A DNA stretch of 9,109 nt from Desulfobacterales bacterium (GTDB lineage: Bacteria; Desulfobacterota; Desulfobacteria; Desulfobacterales; Desulfosalsimonadaceae). Positions 1 to 6,908 of this stretch are shown here, piece by piece. The stretch is taken from assembly GCA_007135795.1 (NCBI GenBank), contig SLIE01000177.1, forward strand, positions 1-9,109, in the 5' to 3' direction. Numbering within the stretch: the stretch's first letter is position 1; each line of letters begins with the position of its first letter. Under the pieces are notes generated by a model. That model ran no database searches. It was not told the DNA's origin and was given only the letters and a program-made list of their open reading frames with translations. Position numbers and translations under genes: made by a program.

Positions 1-315
1 CCGGCAATTCTGATGGCGCTGATACAGTTTGGTATCTGGCCTGCCATGGTCGTAATGAGCGGTTACCTGTTTGTAAACATACTTGTCGGCAACCTTCTCG
101 AACCCAGGTTCATGGGCAGAGGGCTTGGCCTGTCCACACTGGTGGTTTTTCTTTCACTGGTTTTCTGGGGCTGGGTCCTGGGACCCATAGGAATGCTTCT
201 ATCGGTACCCCTGACCATGATCTTTAAAATAGCCATGGAAAGCCATGAAGATACCCGGTGGATTGCGGTGATGCTGGGAAGTGAATCCGAGGCCTTGCGG
301 ATACGAATAGAATGA
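1..315 (+). CDS. AI-2E/PerM family membrane transporter, 3' end only
   Basis: The reading frame is open from the first base and ends at TGA 313-315, giving the last 104 residues of a membrane protein whose start lies outside the window. Visible features are a hydrophobic segment over roughly residues 5-25, then a conserved-looking stretch with Gly-Asn-x-Leu-x-Glu-Pro-Arg and Met-Gly-x-Gly-Leu-x-Leu-Ser. A second hydrophobic stretch contains Trp-Gly-x-x-Leu-Gly-Pro-x-Gly-x-Leu-Leu-x-x-Pro-Leu. This pattern is typical of the C-terminal part of the AI-2E transporter (PerM, PF01594) family, polytopic inner-membrane proteins of about 350 residues. The family includes autoinducer-2 exporters and Na+/H+ antiporters, so the substrate cannot be named. 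The family call is firm; the function is not. The next gene starts about 130 bp downstream on the same strand. Confidence 0.85.
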   Translation, partial: PAILMALIQFGIWPAMVVMSGYLFVNILVGNLLEPRFMGRGLGLSTLVVFLSLVFWGWVLGPIGMLLSVPLTMIFKIAMESHEDTRWIAVMLGSESEALRIRIE

Positions 316-444
316 TCGCGGCGCTATCCGTATTCTTGCGTTATTGGTTGGACCGAAAGATATGAAGCCAGCCTGCACACTTGAAAACGCCACGCAACGG
401 GTTTCCTGCGATTACGACAATAACTTCGGAAAGGTTCAGTGCAG

Positions 445-1611
445 ATGTCCTCGAAAAAAATAAAAACAATCCTGAGTGCCCATTATTTCATATATTTCGG
501 GGTACTGGGGATTTATCTGCCGTATTTCAACCTGTATTGCTACCACCTGGATTTCTCAGGCTTCCAGATAGGTCTCTTATCCGCATTGCGAACCTTTTCC
601 ACCGCTCTTTTTCCCCTGATCTGGGGAGTGCTTGCAGACAGGTACAACATCCGGCGCCCCATTTTCATCATGAGCATTGTCGCCAGCACCGGAATATGGT
701 CATTATACCTGCTGACTACCGATTTCATGCTGATGCTCTTGATTACCGGGTTGTATGGCATATTTTATGCCCCGATCATATCGTTTCTTGAATCGTTTTC
801 CATGGATCTTTTAGATACCCGGAAAAGCGATTATGGCCACCTCAGGGTATGGGGTTCGCTCAGTTTCATAATAGTGGTCATCGGGGTGGGACGACTCATT
901 GACATGTACTCCGCAGCCATCATACTGGTCTTGATTCTGGCAGGGCAGTTTGCCCAGTCATTGCTCTCACCGGCCGTTCCGCGGGTCCCCGCGCAGACCC
1001 GCAAAAAATCTTTCTCCGCCAGTGCCAGGATGTTTATGAACCGCCGCGCGCTCACTTTTCTTTTTTGTGCCTTTTTGATGCTGGTCAGTCACGGCACGTA
1101 TTACGGTTTTTTTTCGATTCATCTTGAACTGCTCGGTTATGGAGGGGCTTTTATCGGTTTTGCATGGGCCCTTGCATCGATTGCCGAGATTTCCATAATG
1201 CTCGGTTCCGCAAGAATTTTTTCCAGGTATGTATTTGAAAACGTCCTGATCTTTTCATTTTTTATGGCGGCGTTGCGCTGGACGCTTTTGTCAAATGTTG
1301 AATCCGCCAGCCTGATACTGATCACCCAGCTTTTTCATGCGTTTTCTTACGGCAGTTTCCACGTGGCCAGTATTTTGTATATTGACAAGCTTGCGCCACC
1401 CGAAGCAAAAACATTGGGGCAGGCCCTGAACAACGCGGTCACTTACGGTCTAGGTATAATGGTAGGGTTTTTTGTCTCCGGTCTTTTATTTGAAAAAATC
1501 GGCGCGCCCAACCTGTTTTTAATCTGCGGGGCTCTGGCATTCGCAGGTGGGATCCTGTTATTGTCTGAAAAAGCAAGTCGTCGCGGAAAGAGCCAGCCTG
1601 TAGATGGATAA
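445..1611 (+). CDS. MFS transporter, HcaT / MFS_1-like family
   Basis: Encodes a 388-residue, very hydrophobic protein with about 12 predicted membrane helices, the normal size for a major facilitator superfamily permease. The N-terminus (Tyr-Phe-Gly-x-Leu-Gly-Ile-Tyr-Leu-Pro-Tyr-Phe) and the loop between helices 2 and 3 (Gly-Val-Leu-Ala-Asp-Arg-Tyr-Asn-Ile-Arg-Arg, about residues 61-71) match the MFS signature motif A. They resemble the 3-phenylpropionate permease HcaT / MFS_1-like (PF12832) group. It would sit in the inner membrane and move a small solute with protons; the substrate is unknown. GTG at 439 is an alternative start. I prefer ATG 445 because the purine-rich GGAAAGG at about 428-434 lies about 10 bases upstream of it but only 4 from the GTG. 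It is convergent with mltA and separated from the upstream transporter gene by 129 bp with no clear promoter. Confidence 0.88.
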   Translation: MSSKKIKTILSAHYFIYFGVLGIYLPYFNLYCYHLDFSGFQIGLLSALRTFSTALFPLIWGVLADRYNIRRPIFIMSIVASTGIWSLYLLTTDFMLMLLITGLYGIFYAPIISFLESFSMDLLDTRKSDYGHLRVWGSLSFIIVVIGVGRLIDMYSAAIILVLILAGQFAQSLLSPAVPRVPAQTRKKSFSASARMFMNRRALTFLFCAFLMLVSHGTYYGFFSIHLELLGYGGAFIGFAWALASIAEISIMLGSARIFSRYVFENVLIFSFFMAALRWTLLSNVESASLILITQLFHAFSYGSFHVASILYIDKLAPPEAKTLGQALNNAVTYGLGIMVGFFVSGLLFEKIGAPNLFLICGALAFAGGILLLSEKASRRGKSQPVDG

Positions 1612-1644
1612 GCAAAAATCAAAACCCATAGCCCACGGAACACA

Positions 1645-1674
1645 CGGAAAAAGGGCGGAAAAAGGGCGGAAAAG
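1645..1674. repeat. 11-bp tandem repeat, about 2.7 copies
   Basis: The unit CGGAAAAAGGG occurs at 1645-1655 and 1656-1666, followed by a partial copy CGGAAAAG at 1667-1674. It lies in the 144-bp gap between two convergent genes and is preceded by a related CACGGAACACACGG stretch. Nothing indicates a function; slipped-strand duplication in unconstrained intergenic DNA explains it. Confidence 0.7.
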
Positions 1675-1685
1675 AATCAACGGCG

Positions 1686-1713
1686 AAAAATCATTTGCCT
1701 TCGGCTAAGGGCA
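1686..1713 (-). terminator. Possible weak terminator after mltA
   Basis: On the minus strand, downstream of the mltA stop, TGCCCTT (1713-1707) can pair with AAGGCA (1701-1696) across the loop AGCCG with one bulged base, followed by AAATGATTTTT. The short stem and interrupted T run make this a weak candidate. It is the only hairpin I see in the convergent gap, and it has no T tract on the plus-strand side. Confidence 0.3.
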
Positions 1714-1755
1714 GTATCTTCCCACAATTCTGACGATATTTTAATTCAGGCAGTA

Positions 1756-2943
1756 CTATTTTGCCGGCCGAATGACAATAAAATATACCAATCCGGGATG
1801 TTGCATATGCCCAGCAGCAATTTCAGCGTAACTTCCGCTCCCCCAGAATAAATCTGCCCGTGATGGGCCGCGTATTGCCGAGCCCGTATCCTGGTTCAGG
1901 GCGAACCGGGAAAAATCGGTCCATTTTTGAATATTGCCTTTTTGATCACAAACCGGCTTGCTGCTTTTGATAAAGATCAGGGACCCCGGCGGGTATGCCC
2001 CTTGATCCAGCGCAACAGAACGTCCCCTGGTTAATGGAACATTCAGACAGCCGCGAACACCATGTTCTCCTGTTTGAAAAAAAATATAACGGGGGTTGTA
2101 ATGCAGAACAGCTTCCGTTTCTTCAGGGTTCGCCCTGAGATAATCGGCAATCGCCTGCATGGACATATCGGATGCGGCTATCTTACCCGCATCGATTAAG
2201 TATCTGCCGATGCTTTTATATGGCAAGCCGTTGGAACTATTGAAATGCAGATTGATTTGCCGGCCGTCATCAAGATCGATCACGCCGGAACCCTGAACAT
2301 GGAGAAAAAAAAGTGCCACCGGATCACTCACCCATGCAATCACCTGAGCCCTGCCTTCAAGAACCCCGGCTTCGATATCGCTGCGATCAAAATAGGGCAC
2401 CACTTCCTTTCCATCATACCTGCCGACGATGGATCGCTGATCGCTATTTACGGAAAAAGATGAAAGATTCACAACCGCCAGGTCGTTCGGGCGGCCATAC
2501 ACCGGGTAGCGGAAGTTCTCGGACCTTGTAAGGCTTCCGGAGATCCTGGGCTCAAAATAGCCAGTGAACAAAACATTTACCGGGCGGTTATTTTCCCTGT
2601 AACCATAAAGCAGACCATTTTCTTTAATAAATTGATTCAACGCAGCGGCTGTCGGCCCGGTTTCAAGAAAAGCATTGAACCGGCGGAGCCCGGATGCAAG
2701 ACTGCCGGCTGTGTAGCTGTCTTCGCCGTAAGAAAACTTTTTCCCGGGAATCCGGTCATAGTAGGAAATACTGGCAGAAACAGCACTTCTTAAAAGTCCG
2801 AGATCCTCATCATCATCAAAAAACGGCCACTCCCCCACATCGATCTTTTCAATAGCTGCGGCAAAAACCCCTGTCGCAGGATTTACTGCAAGCAACATCA
2901 AAGCGATCATGAAAAGACCGACTCCATTAAGTACCGGTTTCAT
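1756..2943 (-). CDS. mltA: Membrane-bound lytic murein transglycosylase A (MltA)
   Basis: A 395-residue exported murein hydrolase that cleaves the MurNAc-GlcNAc bond of peptidoglycan with 1,6-anhydro ring formation. The MltA domain includes Phe-Phe-Leu-His-Val-Gln-Gly-Ser-Gly and Ser-Ile-Gly-Arg-Tyr-Leu-Ile. The C-terminal 3D domain contains Asn-Gln-Asp-Thr-Gly-Ser-Ala-Ile-Arg-Gly (about 350-359) and Ala-Asp-Leu-Phe-Trp-Gly-Ser-Gly (363-370). Asp364 aligns by eye with E. coli catalytic Asp308. The N-terminus has a signal peptide (Lys, then a hydrophobic core) with a likely cleavage site near Val-Phe-Ala-Ala-Ala. There is no lipobox cysteine, unlike the E. coli outer-membrane lipoprotein. The open frame extends upstream to 3075, but ATG 2943 is chosen because TAAGGAGG (2960-2953) sits 9 bases before it and the signal peptide begins there. 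It overlaps the 3' end of rmuC by 17 bp, suggesting translational coupling. Confidence 0.93.
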   Translation of the reverse strand: MKPVLNGVGLFMIALMLLAVNPATGVFAAAIEKIDVGEWPFFDDDEDLGLLRSAVSASISYYDRIPGKKFSYGEDSYTAGSLASGLRRFNAFLETGPTAAALNQFIKENGLLYGYRENNRPVNVLFTGYFEPRISGSLTRSENFRYPVYGRPNDLAVVNLSSFSVNSDQRSIVGRYDGKEVVPYFDRSDIEAGVLEGRAQVIAWVSDPVALFFLHVQGSGVIDLDDGRQINLHFNSSNGLPYKSIGRYLIDAGKIAASDMSMQAIADYLRANPEETEAVLHYNPRYIFFQTGEHGVRGCLNVPLTRGRSVALDQGAYPPGSLIFIKSSKPVCDQKGNIQKWTDFSRFALNQDTGSAIRGPSRADLFWGSGSYAEIAAGHMQHPGLVYFIVIRPAK

Positions 2944-4438
2944 AGATCTCCGCCTCCTTATCGATCTGTCGTGAGCTGTTTTCAATTGACGCCGGCGTGT
3001 CCAGGTCTTTTTCATTGTTTCCGACCGCACCCATTTCCTGGAACTTACGAGCTGACACCAGCACGCGTTTTTCAAGAGAACCCACGGTTTTATTATAACT
3101 TACCACGCACTTGTCCAGGTCACGGCCGAGCCTGTTAATGTGATCCACCATGGCATAAATCCGGCTGTAAAGGGCACTGGCCAGCTCACTGACCGCTCTT
3201 GCATTTTCCACCGCCGCATCCTGACGCCACCCATAGGCAACGGTTTTCAACAGAGTAATCAGGGTTGTCGGGGTTGCAAGGATCACCCCCTTTCGGGAAC
3301 CCTCCTCAATCAGCGAAGGAAGCTGTTTTATTGCCGCGCTGAAGAAATTTTCACCCGGCATGAACATTACGACAAATTCAGGTGTCGGGGAGAACCCGTT
3401 GTAGTAAGATTTCTGGGACAGCTGGCTGATGTGGCGCTGTACATGAGACGCATGCCTTAACAAATGCTCTTGTGCTACTTCCGCTGATTCCGCTTCCAGC
3501 GAATCCAGGTATGCGACAATAGGGACTTTGGCATCGATTATAATACTGCGATTACCAGGAAGCCGGACAAGCATATCCGGCCGAATTGTTCCGGATGGCG
3601 TATTGCATGAAGGCTGCTCAAAAAAATCACAGTTATTTTCCATACCCGAAATTTCGACCACCCGTTTGAGGGTCATTTCGCCCCAACGTCCCCTGACATG
3701 AGGAAGCCTGAGTGCTGATACGAGCTTGCCGGTTTCCTTTTGCAGGTCCTGCTGGGTTTTTGCCAGGGAGATGACCTGCTGGGTCAATCCGCCGTAAGCT
3801 TCCTGCCGGGCCTGCTCCATGGCCTGGACCTGGCGATCATATTTTTCCAGCCCGTCTATTATCGGCTTGACCAGCTCTCCCATGTTCCTGTTTTTGTGTT
3901 CCAGTTCATTTTTTGCCGCATCAAAATACTTTGCCAGCGTGCTTCCGGCAAGATCCAGAAAATACCGGTTGTTATCCTGAAGGGCTTTTGATGAAAGCGA
4001 CGAAAATGTCTGCTCGGCGCGACTCCGCATCTCCTCGAACATCGCGGACTGCTTTTCCATCGCTTCTTTCTGGGATTCGATTTTCGATTTCAGGTAAGCC
4101 TCGCGCGAAGCAGATTCAGAGATTTTTCGGTTTAAGTCCTTTATTTCATATTCTTTTTCATCAAACTGATCATAAAGTTTCTGCATGTGCGCAAGATCTG
4201 CATCGGCAGCCGCCAAACGGCTTGAAATATCCAAATATTGCTCATTCAACGCCTTGATCTCCTGGCTGGATTCCAGCAGGTCCCGGGAAACAATCTCTTT
4301 TTGCCGCTCCAGGGCTTTATATGCCGCCTTTAAAAGAATAAATCGCCGTCGACATATAAGCCACACCACCAACCCGGCGACAAGCGCGCCCGCAATTGCT
4401 GAAGCAACGAGATACAAGATTTCAATTGAGATAAACAT
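2927..4438 (-). CDS. rmuC: DNA recombination protein RmuC homologue
   Basis: Encodes 503 residues, close to the usual RmuC length. Residues about 7-29 form one N-terminal membrane helix, followed by a basic cluster (Arg-Arg-Arg). A long charged coiled-coil region spans roughly 35-240. The RmuC domain (PF02646) follows with Arg-Gly-Arg-Trp-Gly-Glu (250-254 region), Arg-Pro-Asp-Met (286-289) and Ile-Asp-Ala-Lys-Val-Pro (301-306). The Asp288 and Asp302-x-Lys304 pattern fits the PD-(D/E)xK nuclease-like core expected for the family. Pro-Gly-Glu (361-363) is also conserved. In E. coli, loss of rmuC changes inversion frequency at short inverted repeats; the biochemical activity is poorly defined. 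The ATG at 4438 has no obvious Shine-Dalgarno, and an in-frame stop just upstream rules out an extension, so translation may depend on coupling to moaC, which ends 46 bp upstream. Confidence 0.92.
   Translation of the reverse strand: MFISIEILYLVASAIAGALVAGLVVWLICRRRFILLKAAYKALERQKEIVSRDLLESSQEIKALNEQYLDISSRLAAADADLAHMQKLYDQFDEKEYEIKDLNRKISESASREAYLKSKIESQKEAMEKQSAMFEEMRSRAEQTFSSLSSKALQDNNRYFLDLAGSTLAKYFDAAKNELEHKNRNMGELVKPIIDGLEKYDRQVQAMEQARQEAYGGLTQQVISLAKTQQDLQKETGKLVSALRLPHVRGRWGEMTLKRVVEISGMENNCDFFEQPSCNTPSGTIRPDMLVRLPGNRSIIIDAKVPIVAYLDSLEAESAEVAQEHLLRHASHVQRHISQLSQKSYYNGFSPTPEFVVMFMPGENFFSAAIKQLPSLIEEGSRKGVILATPTTLITLLKTVAYGWRQDAAVENARAVSELASALYSRIYAMVDHINRLGRDLDKCVVSYNKTVGSLEKRVLVSARKFQEMGAVGNNEKDLDTPASIENSSRQIDKEAEIYETGT
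2953..2960 (-). promoter_or_regulatory. Strong Shine-Dalgarno of mltA
   Basis: TAAGGAGG on the minus strand is a full anti-16S complement with a 9-base spacer to ATG 2943. It lies inside the rmuC coding sequence and decides the mltA start against the 44-codon longer open frame. Confidence 0.85.
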
Positions 4439-4484
4439 ACGGGCTACGAATTATTGAAGTCGGTGAGGAGGAACCGGGATAGCG

Positions 4485-4970
4485 CTACGCATCTTCTTCC
4501 CGAATAAAAATGCCACTTTTCCCGCCAGATTTTTCCAGCAGGCGGATATCCGATATGACCATGGTCCTGTCGTAGGATTTGCACATGTCATATATGGTCA
4601 GTGCGGCAATCGACACCGCGGTCATGGCCTCCATTTCAACGCCTGTCCGCTCGGACACCCGGACACGTGCATTGATGTGAATGGCCGTATTATTTTCATC
4701 CGGATGAAAATCGAGTTGGACATGACGAATGTTCAGGGGATGGCACATGGGTATCAGCGTGTGCGTTTGTTTGGCAGCCAATATTCCGGCAATCCGTGCG
4801 GTCTCCAGAACATTACCCTTTCTTGCCGTGTTATTGACGACCTTATTGAAGGTATCTGGATTCATGGTAATCGTTCCCCCTGCAACCGCCCGCCGGTCAG
4901 TGACTTTCTTGTCGCTGACATCGACCATTCTGACATTCCCTTTTTCATCCATATGGGTAAATCCGTTCAC
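4485..4970 (-). CDS. moaC: Cyclic pyranopterin monophosphate synthase MoaC
   Basis: A 161-residue protein matching MoaC in full. MoaC acts after MoaA, converting 3',8-cyclo-7,8-dihydro-GTP to cyclic pyranopterin monophosphate, the first stable intermediate of molybdenum cofactor synthesis, in the cytoplasm. Diagnostic segments are Met-Val-Asp-Val-Ser-Asp-Lys (15-21), Ala-Lys-Gln-Thr-His-Thr-Leu-Ile-Pro-Met-Cys-His-Pro-Leu (66-79), Glu-Met-Glu-Ala-Met-Thr-Ala-Val (112-119), Tyr-Asp-Met-Cys-Lys (127-131) and Lys-Ser-Gly-Gly-Lys-Ser-Gly. Asp128 and Lys131 carry the same numbers as the catalytic pair in E. coli MoaC. The start is GTG at 4970, supported by AAGGGAG a few bases upstream; Met7 is a less likely alternative. 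It lies 77 bp after the moaE-like gene and 46 bp before rmuC. The upstream gap holds a copy of a dispersed motif. Confidence 0.97.
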   Translation of the reverse strand: MNGFTHMDEKGNVRMVDVSDKKVTDRRAVAGGTITMNPDTFNKVVNNTARKGNVLETARIAGILAAKQTHTLIPMCHPLNIRHVQLDFHPDENNTAIHINARVRVSERTGVEMEAMTAVSIAALTIYDMCKSYDRTMVISDIRLLEKSGGKSGIFIREEDA

Positions 4971-5002
4971 ATCATCTCCCTTAATAAAGATTTTTATTTA
5001 AT

Positions 5003-5035
5003 GGCGTCGTACAAAGTCGCGATCAGACGATACCG
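5003..5035. repeat. Dispersed motif copy A in the moaE-moaC gap
   Basis: AAAGTCGCGATCAGACG at 5013-5029 matches AAAGTCGCGGCCAGACG at 7561-7577 at 15 of 17 positions. The flank GGCGTCGTAC on its left gives a partial inverted relation (CGTC...GACG). It looks like a decayed copy of a small palindromic intergenic repeat lying within the predicted Moco operon. Family membership is inference; only two copies are visible. Confidence 0.45.
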
Positions 5036-5047
5036 GTGCATGCGGGA

Positions 5048-5407
5048 TCAGGCATAGTGTTCGGTTTTATGTGTCACGTCTTGCTTGATGGCATTAATGA
5101 TTGAAGTCATTGTGCCTAATACGTTTTCCCGGATATCGCCGGCAACAACCACCAGCATGATTCGATCTCCTGGAAAAAGAGTTGCACGGTCACTGGTTTC
5201 AACCAGTATTTCCACTATACCAGGCATCTGTTTGTGGCTCAGCACGATTTCGTTTAATCGATCATGATCCACCGTCATTTCAATCATAGAGACTTTTTGA
5301 CCATCTCTGGAAACCCCCCGGACAATCCCGATATGAGATAAAATCATCCCTATATTTTCAGAGTCCCGATGATTCTCGATCCTTTCGATCATTGCCGTCA
5401 TATTCAT
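5048..5407 (-). CDS. moaE: MoaE-like molybdopterin synthase catalytic subunit, short form
   Basis: Resembles MoaE, which with thiocarboxylated MoaD inserts two sulfurs into cPMP to make molybdopterin. The visible family pattern is Gly-Met-Ile-Leu-Ser-His-Ile-Gly-Ile-Val-Arg-Gly (the Gly-x-Val-Arg element), then Pro-Gly-Ile-Val-Glu-Ile-Leu-Val, Leu-Phe-Pro-Gly-Asp and Val-Val-Ala-Gly-Asp-Ile-Arg. It ends at Thr-His-Lys-Thr-Glu-His-Tyr-Ala. The Lys in that end segment aligns by eye with catalytic Lys119 of E. coli MoaE. The chain then stops, so the C-terminal part with the second lysine (Lys126) is missing. I choose ATG 5407 (119 residues) because AGGAG at 5421-5417 is 9 bases upstream. The longer ATG at 5443 (131 residues) would overlap the mobA stop by ATGA but has a poor ribosome site. 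No moaD is visible nearby. Confidence 0.75.
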   Translation of the reverse strand: MNMTAMIERIENHRDSENIGMILSHIGIVRGVSRDGQKVSMIEMTVDHDRLNEIVLSHKQMPGIVEILVETSDRATLFPGDRIMLVVVAGDIRENVLGTMTSIINAIKQDVTHKTEHYA

Positions 5408-5439
5408 CACGCTAAACTCCTGCGAATAAATCATTTCAT

Positions 5440-6045
5440 TCATCTGGCGGGCTTTCCCATCCGGGAGGCACGATCCAGGTCAGCTTCCGTGTTGATATTG
5501 AAAAACGATTGAAGTGAAGGATCTGTTTCCAGGACTTTCTTGGCCGGGATAGAGACAACCCGCATTTTTCTGAAAACCTTTTTGATTTTGAACCGCTCCC
5601 GTCGTAGACTGTTTTCTATAACCGGAAGACTGGATTTGGCATATGCCGCAAAAAGCGGCTCCGTTCCCATGGGTGTCTCCGGCATCACTGCGTCCACACC
5701 AGGCCTAATCTCAGAAATGACAAGCCTTACCATCTCTTTTTTTAAAAACGGTGTATCACAAGCGGCAACAAATACATAAGGGTTTCGGGCATAAAGCAAC
5801 CCGGCATGAATCCCTGTCAAGGAACTGCGTACCTGAAAAATATCACTGACCACCGCAACATCATATTGCAGATATTGAAGCGGCGTATTTGTGACAATGA
5901 GAATATCGTCGAAAAACGATTGAAAAACATCTATAACAGGTTCGATCAGGCGTCGTCCATTCAGTTCGAAAAAGGCCTTGTTTCTACCTTGAAACCTTGA
6001 ACTCAACCCTCCGGCAAGTATAATACCGGAACATGAATTGCTCAT
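5440..6045 (-). CDS. mobA: Molybdenum cofactor guanylyltransferase MobA
   Basis: A 201-residue nucleotidyltransferase that joins GMP from GTP to Mo-molybdopterin, giving the MGD form used by DMSO-reductase-family enzymes such as formate dehydrogenase and nitrate reductase. The N-terminal GTP-binding signature Leu-Ala-Gly-Gly-Leu-Ser-Ser-Arg-Phe-Gln-Gly-Arg-Asn-Lys lies at 10-23 (Lys23). Ser-Leu-Thr-Gly-Ile-His-Ala-Gly follows at about 75-82, then the metal-binding Cys-Asp-Thr-Pro-Phe-Leu (96-101, Asp97). The C-terminal Phe-Phe-Asn-Ile-Asn-Thr-x-x-Asp-Leu is also typical. The open frame reaches a TTG at 6099, but ATG 6045 begins three to nine residues before the signature, as in other MobA proteins, and has AGG about 8 bases upstream. 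It is the first gene of the leftward cluster and is divergent from pyrR. The fold is shared with CTP/UTP sugar transferases, but the Moco neighbours support MobA. Confidence 0.93.
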   Translation of the reverse strand: MSNSCSGIILAGGLSSRFQGRNKAFFELNGRRLIEPVIDVFQSFFDDILIVTNTPLQYLQYDVAVVSDIFQVRSSLTGIHAGLLYARNPYVFVAACDTPFLKKEMVRLVISEIRPGVDAVMPETPMGTEPLFAAYAKSSLPVIENSLRRERFKIKKVFRKMRVVSIPAKKVLETDPSLQSFFNINTEADLDRASRMGKPAR

Positions 6046-6283
6046 TTGGACAACCTGCGTTTTTAAGTTTATACTATGAGAACCGGACGCCGTGATCAAT
6101 CGCCCATGTTTGCAACGGCAATGTGGAATAATTAAGCCGGGATTATCTTCTGAAGGTCAATGCCGCACCGGTTCGGTTTCAAACATAAATCTTGATCTCA
6201 TAAAGTTTTATAGTATATGGTTATTGTTTTCAAACCTTTTTAAGGAAAAGAATTTCTTTGTCCAAAATGAAGGAAACGCTCCG
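6046..6283. other. Divergent mobA-pyrR intergenic region
   Basis: This 238-bp gap separates two divergent transcription units and should hold promoters for both. The mobA-side candidate is listed separately. On the pyrR side, the AT-rich stretch 6192-6220 contains TATAGT (6209-6214) but no well-spaced -35. I see no PyrR-type RNA-binding loop or terminator/antiterminator pair upstream of pyrR, and no tRNA or other RNA gene. Confidence 0.5.
6071..6099 (-). promoter_or_regulatory. Candidate promoter for the mobA-mltA cluster
   Basis: On the minus strand TTGATC (6099-6094) is followed after 17 bases by TAGTAT (6076-6071), each 4 of 6 to the sigma-70 consensus. It lies about 25 bases upstream of the mobA ATG. 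An overlapping TATAAA is also present but with poorer spacing. This is a weak but sensibly placed candidate. Confidence 0.3.
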
Positions 6284-6817
6284 ATGAGACAAAAAAAAAT
6301 CCTCGACGCTCAGGGAATAGAACAGATTCTTATCCACATTGCTGATCAAATTTCAGAAAACCAACCGGATCTGTCAAAACTTGCTCTTGTGGGAATTCAT
6401 ACTCGCGGGGTGTTTCTGGCGGAAAGAATCCGAAAGATTTTATCAGACAAACGGAATTTCAATATCCTCATCGGCAATATCGATATCAATCTTTACCGCG
6501 ACGATTGGACGCGTATCTCCCATCACCCGGAAGTCCGGGGAAGCGACATCAGGTTTCCCGTGGACAGCAAGGAGATCATTTTGGTTGATGACGTCCTCTA
6601 TACCGGGCGAACGATTCGTGGCGCCCTGGAGGCGATCATGGATTACGGCCGTCCCGACCGGATAGAGCTTTGCGTCCTTATCGACCGGGGTCACCGGGAA
6701 TTGCCGATCCAGGCGAACTATACCGGCATGATCATGGATACGAAGAAAAATGAATTAGTAAACGTCTTGCTTGTGGAACATGACGGGGAAGACCGGGTCG
6801 ATCTCCTGTCTCCTTGA
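6284..6817 (+). CDS. pyrR: PyrR: pyrimidine regulatory protein / uracil phosphoribosyltransferase
   Basis: A 177-residue type I phosphoribosyltransferase. The PRPP-binding loop is Ile-Leu-Val-Asp-Asp-Val-Leu-Tyr-Thr-Gly-Arg-Thr-Ile (99-111). Other PyrR-type segments are Gly-Ile-His-Thr-Arg-Gly (37-42), Asn-Leu-Tyr-Arg-Asp-Asp (69-74) and Leu-Ile-Asp-Arg-Gly-His-Arg-Glu-Leu-Pro-Ile (132-142). In Gram-positive bacteria PyrR binds pyr mRNA to cause attenuation and also makes UMP from uracil and PRPP. In this Gram-negative-looking context no pyr biosynthesis gene is adjacent, so UPRTase activity or regulation elsewhere is possible. The frame is open back to 6092, but ATG 6284 is chosen because AAGGA (6270-6274) lies 9 bases upstream and homology starts at Met-Arg-Gln-Lys-Lys. 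A 10-bp inverted repeat overlaps the stop codon. Confidence 0.95.
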   Translation: MRQKKILDAQGIEQILIHIADQISENQPDLSKLALVGIHTRGVFLAERIRKILSDKRNFNILIGNIDINLYRDDWTRISHHPEVRGSDIRFPVDSKEIILVDDVLYTGRTIRGALEAIMDYGRPDRIELCVLIDRGHRELPIQANYTGMIMDTKKNELVNVLLVEHDGEDRVDLLSP

Positions 6818-6860
6818 AACGTTCTGATCTGACCAGAATCTTTACTTCCTAAGGAGACAG
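6806..6860. repeat. Perfect 10-bp inverted repeat across the pyrR stop
   Basis: CTGTCTCCTT (6806-6815) is the exact reverse complement of AAGGAGACAG (6851-6860). The first arm covers the last pyrR codons and the first base of the TGA. The 35-base interior holds a second short hairpin, TTCTG (6822-6826) with CAGAA (6834-6838). There is no T run after the right arm, so it is not a classical terminator. It may fold in the mRNA 3' end. Confidence 0.65.
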
Positions 6861-6908
6861 TAACCGGACCGGGACGTCAGAATATATTTTAAAGCCATCC
6901 ATAAGCAC

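Noticed and set aside
2944..3075. 44-codon N-terminal extension of mltA in the open frame
   Set aside because: It lies wholly inside rmuC, encodes an Arg-rich stretch ahead of the signal peptide, and a perfect Shine-Dalgarno marks the internal ATG at 2943.
4677..5057. 126-residue plus-strand open frame opposite moaC
   Set aside because: A shadow of moaC and its upstream gap; no recognisable family.
6092..6283. Upstream extension of the pyrR frame
   Set aside because: It covers the divergent promoter region, shows no PyrR homology, and a good ribosome site precedes ATG 6284.
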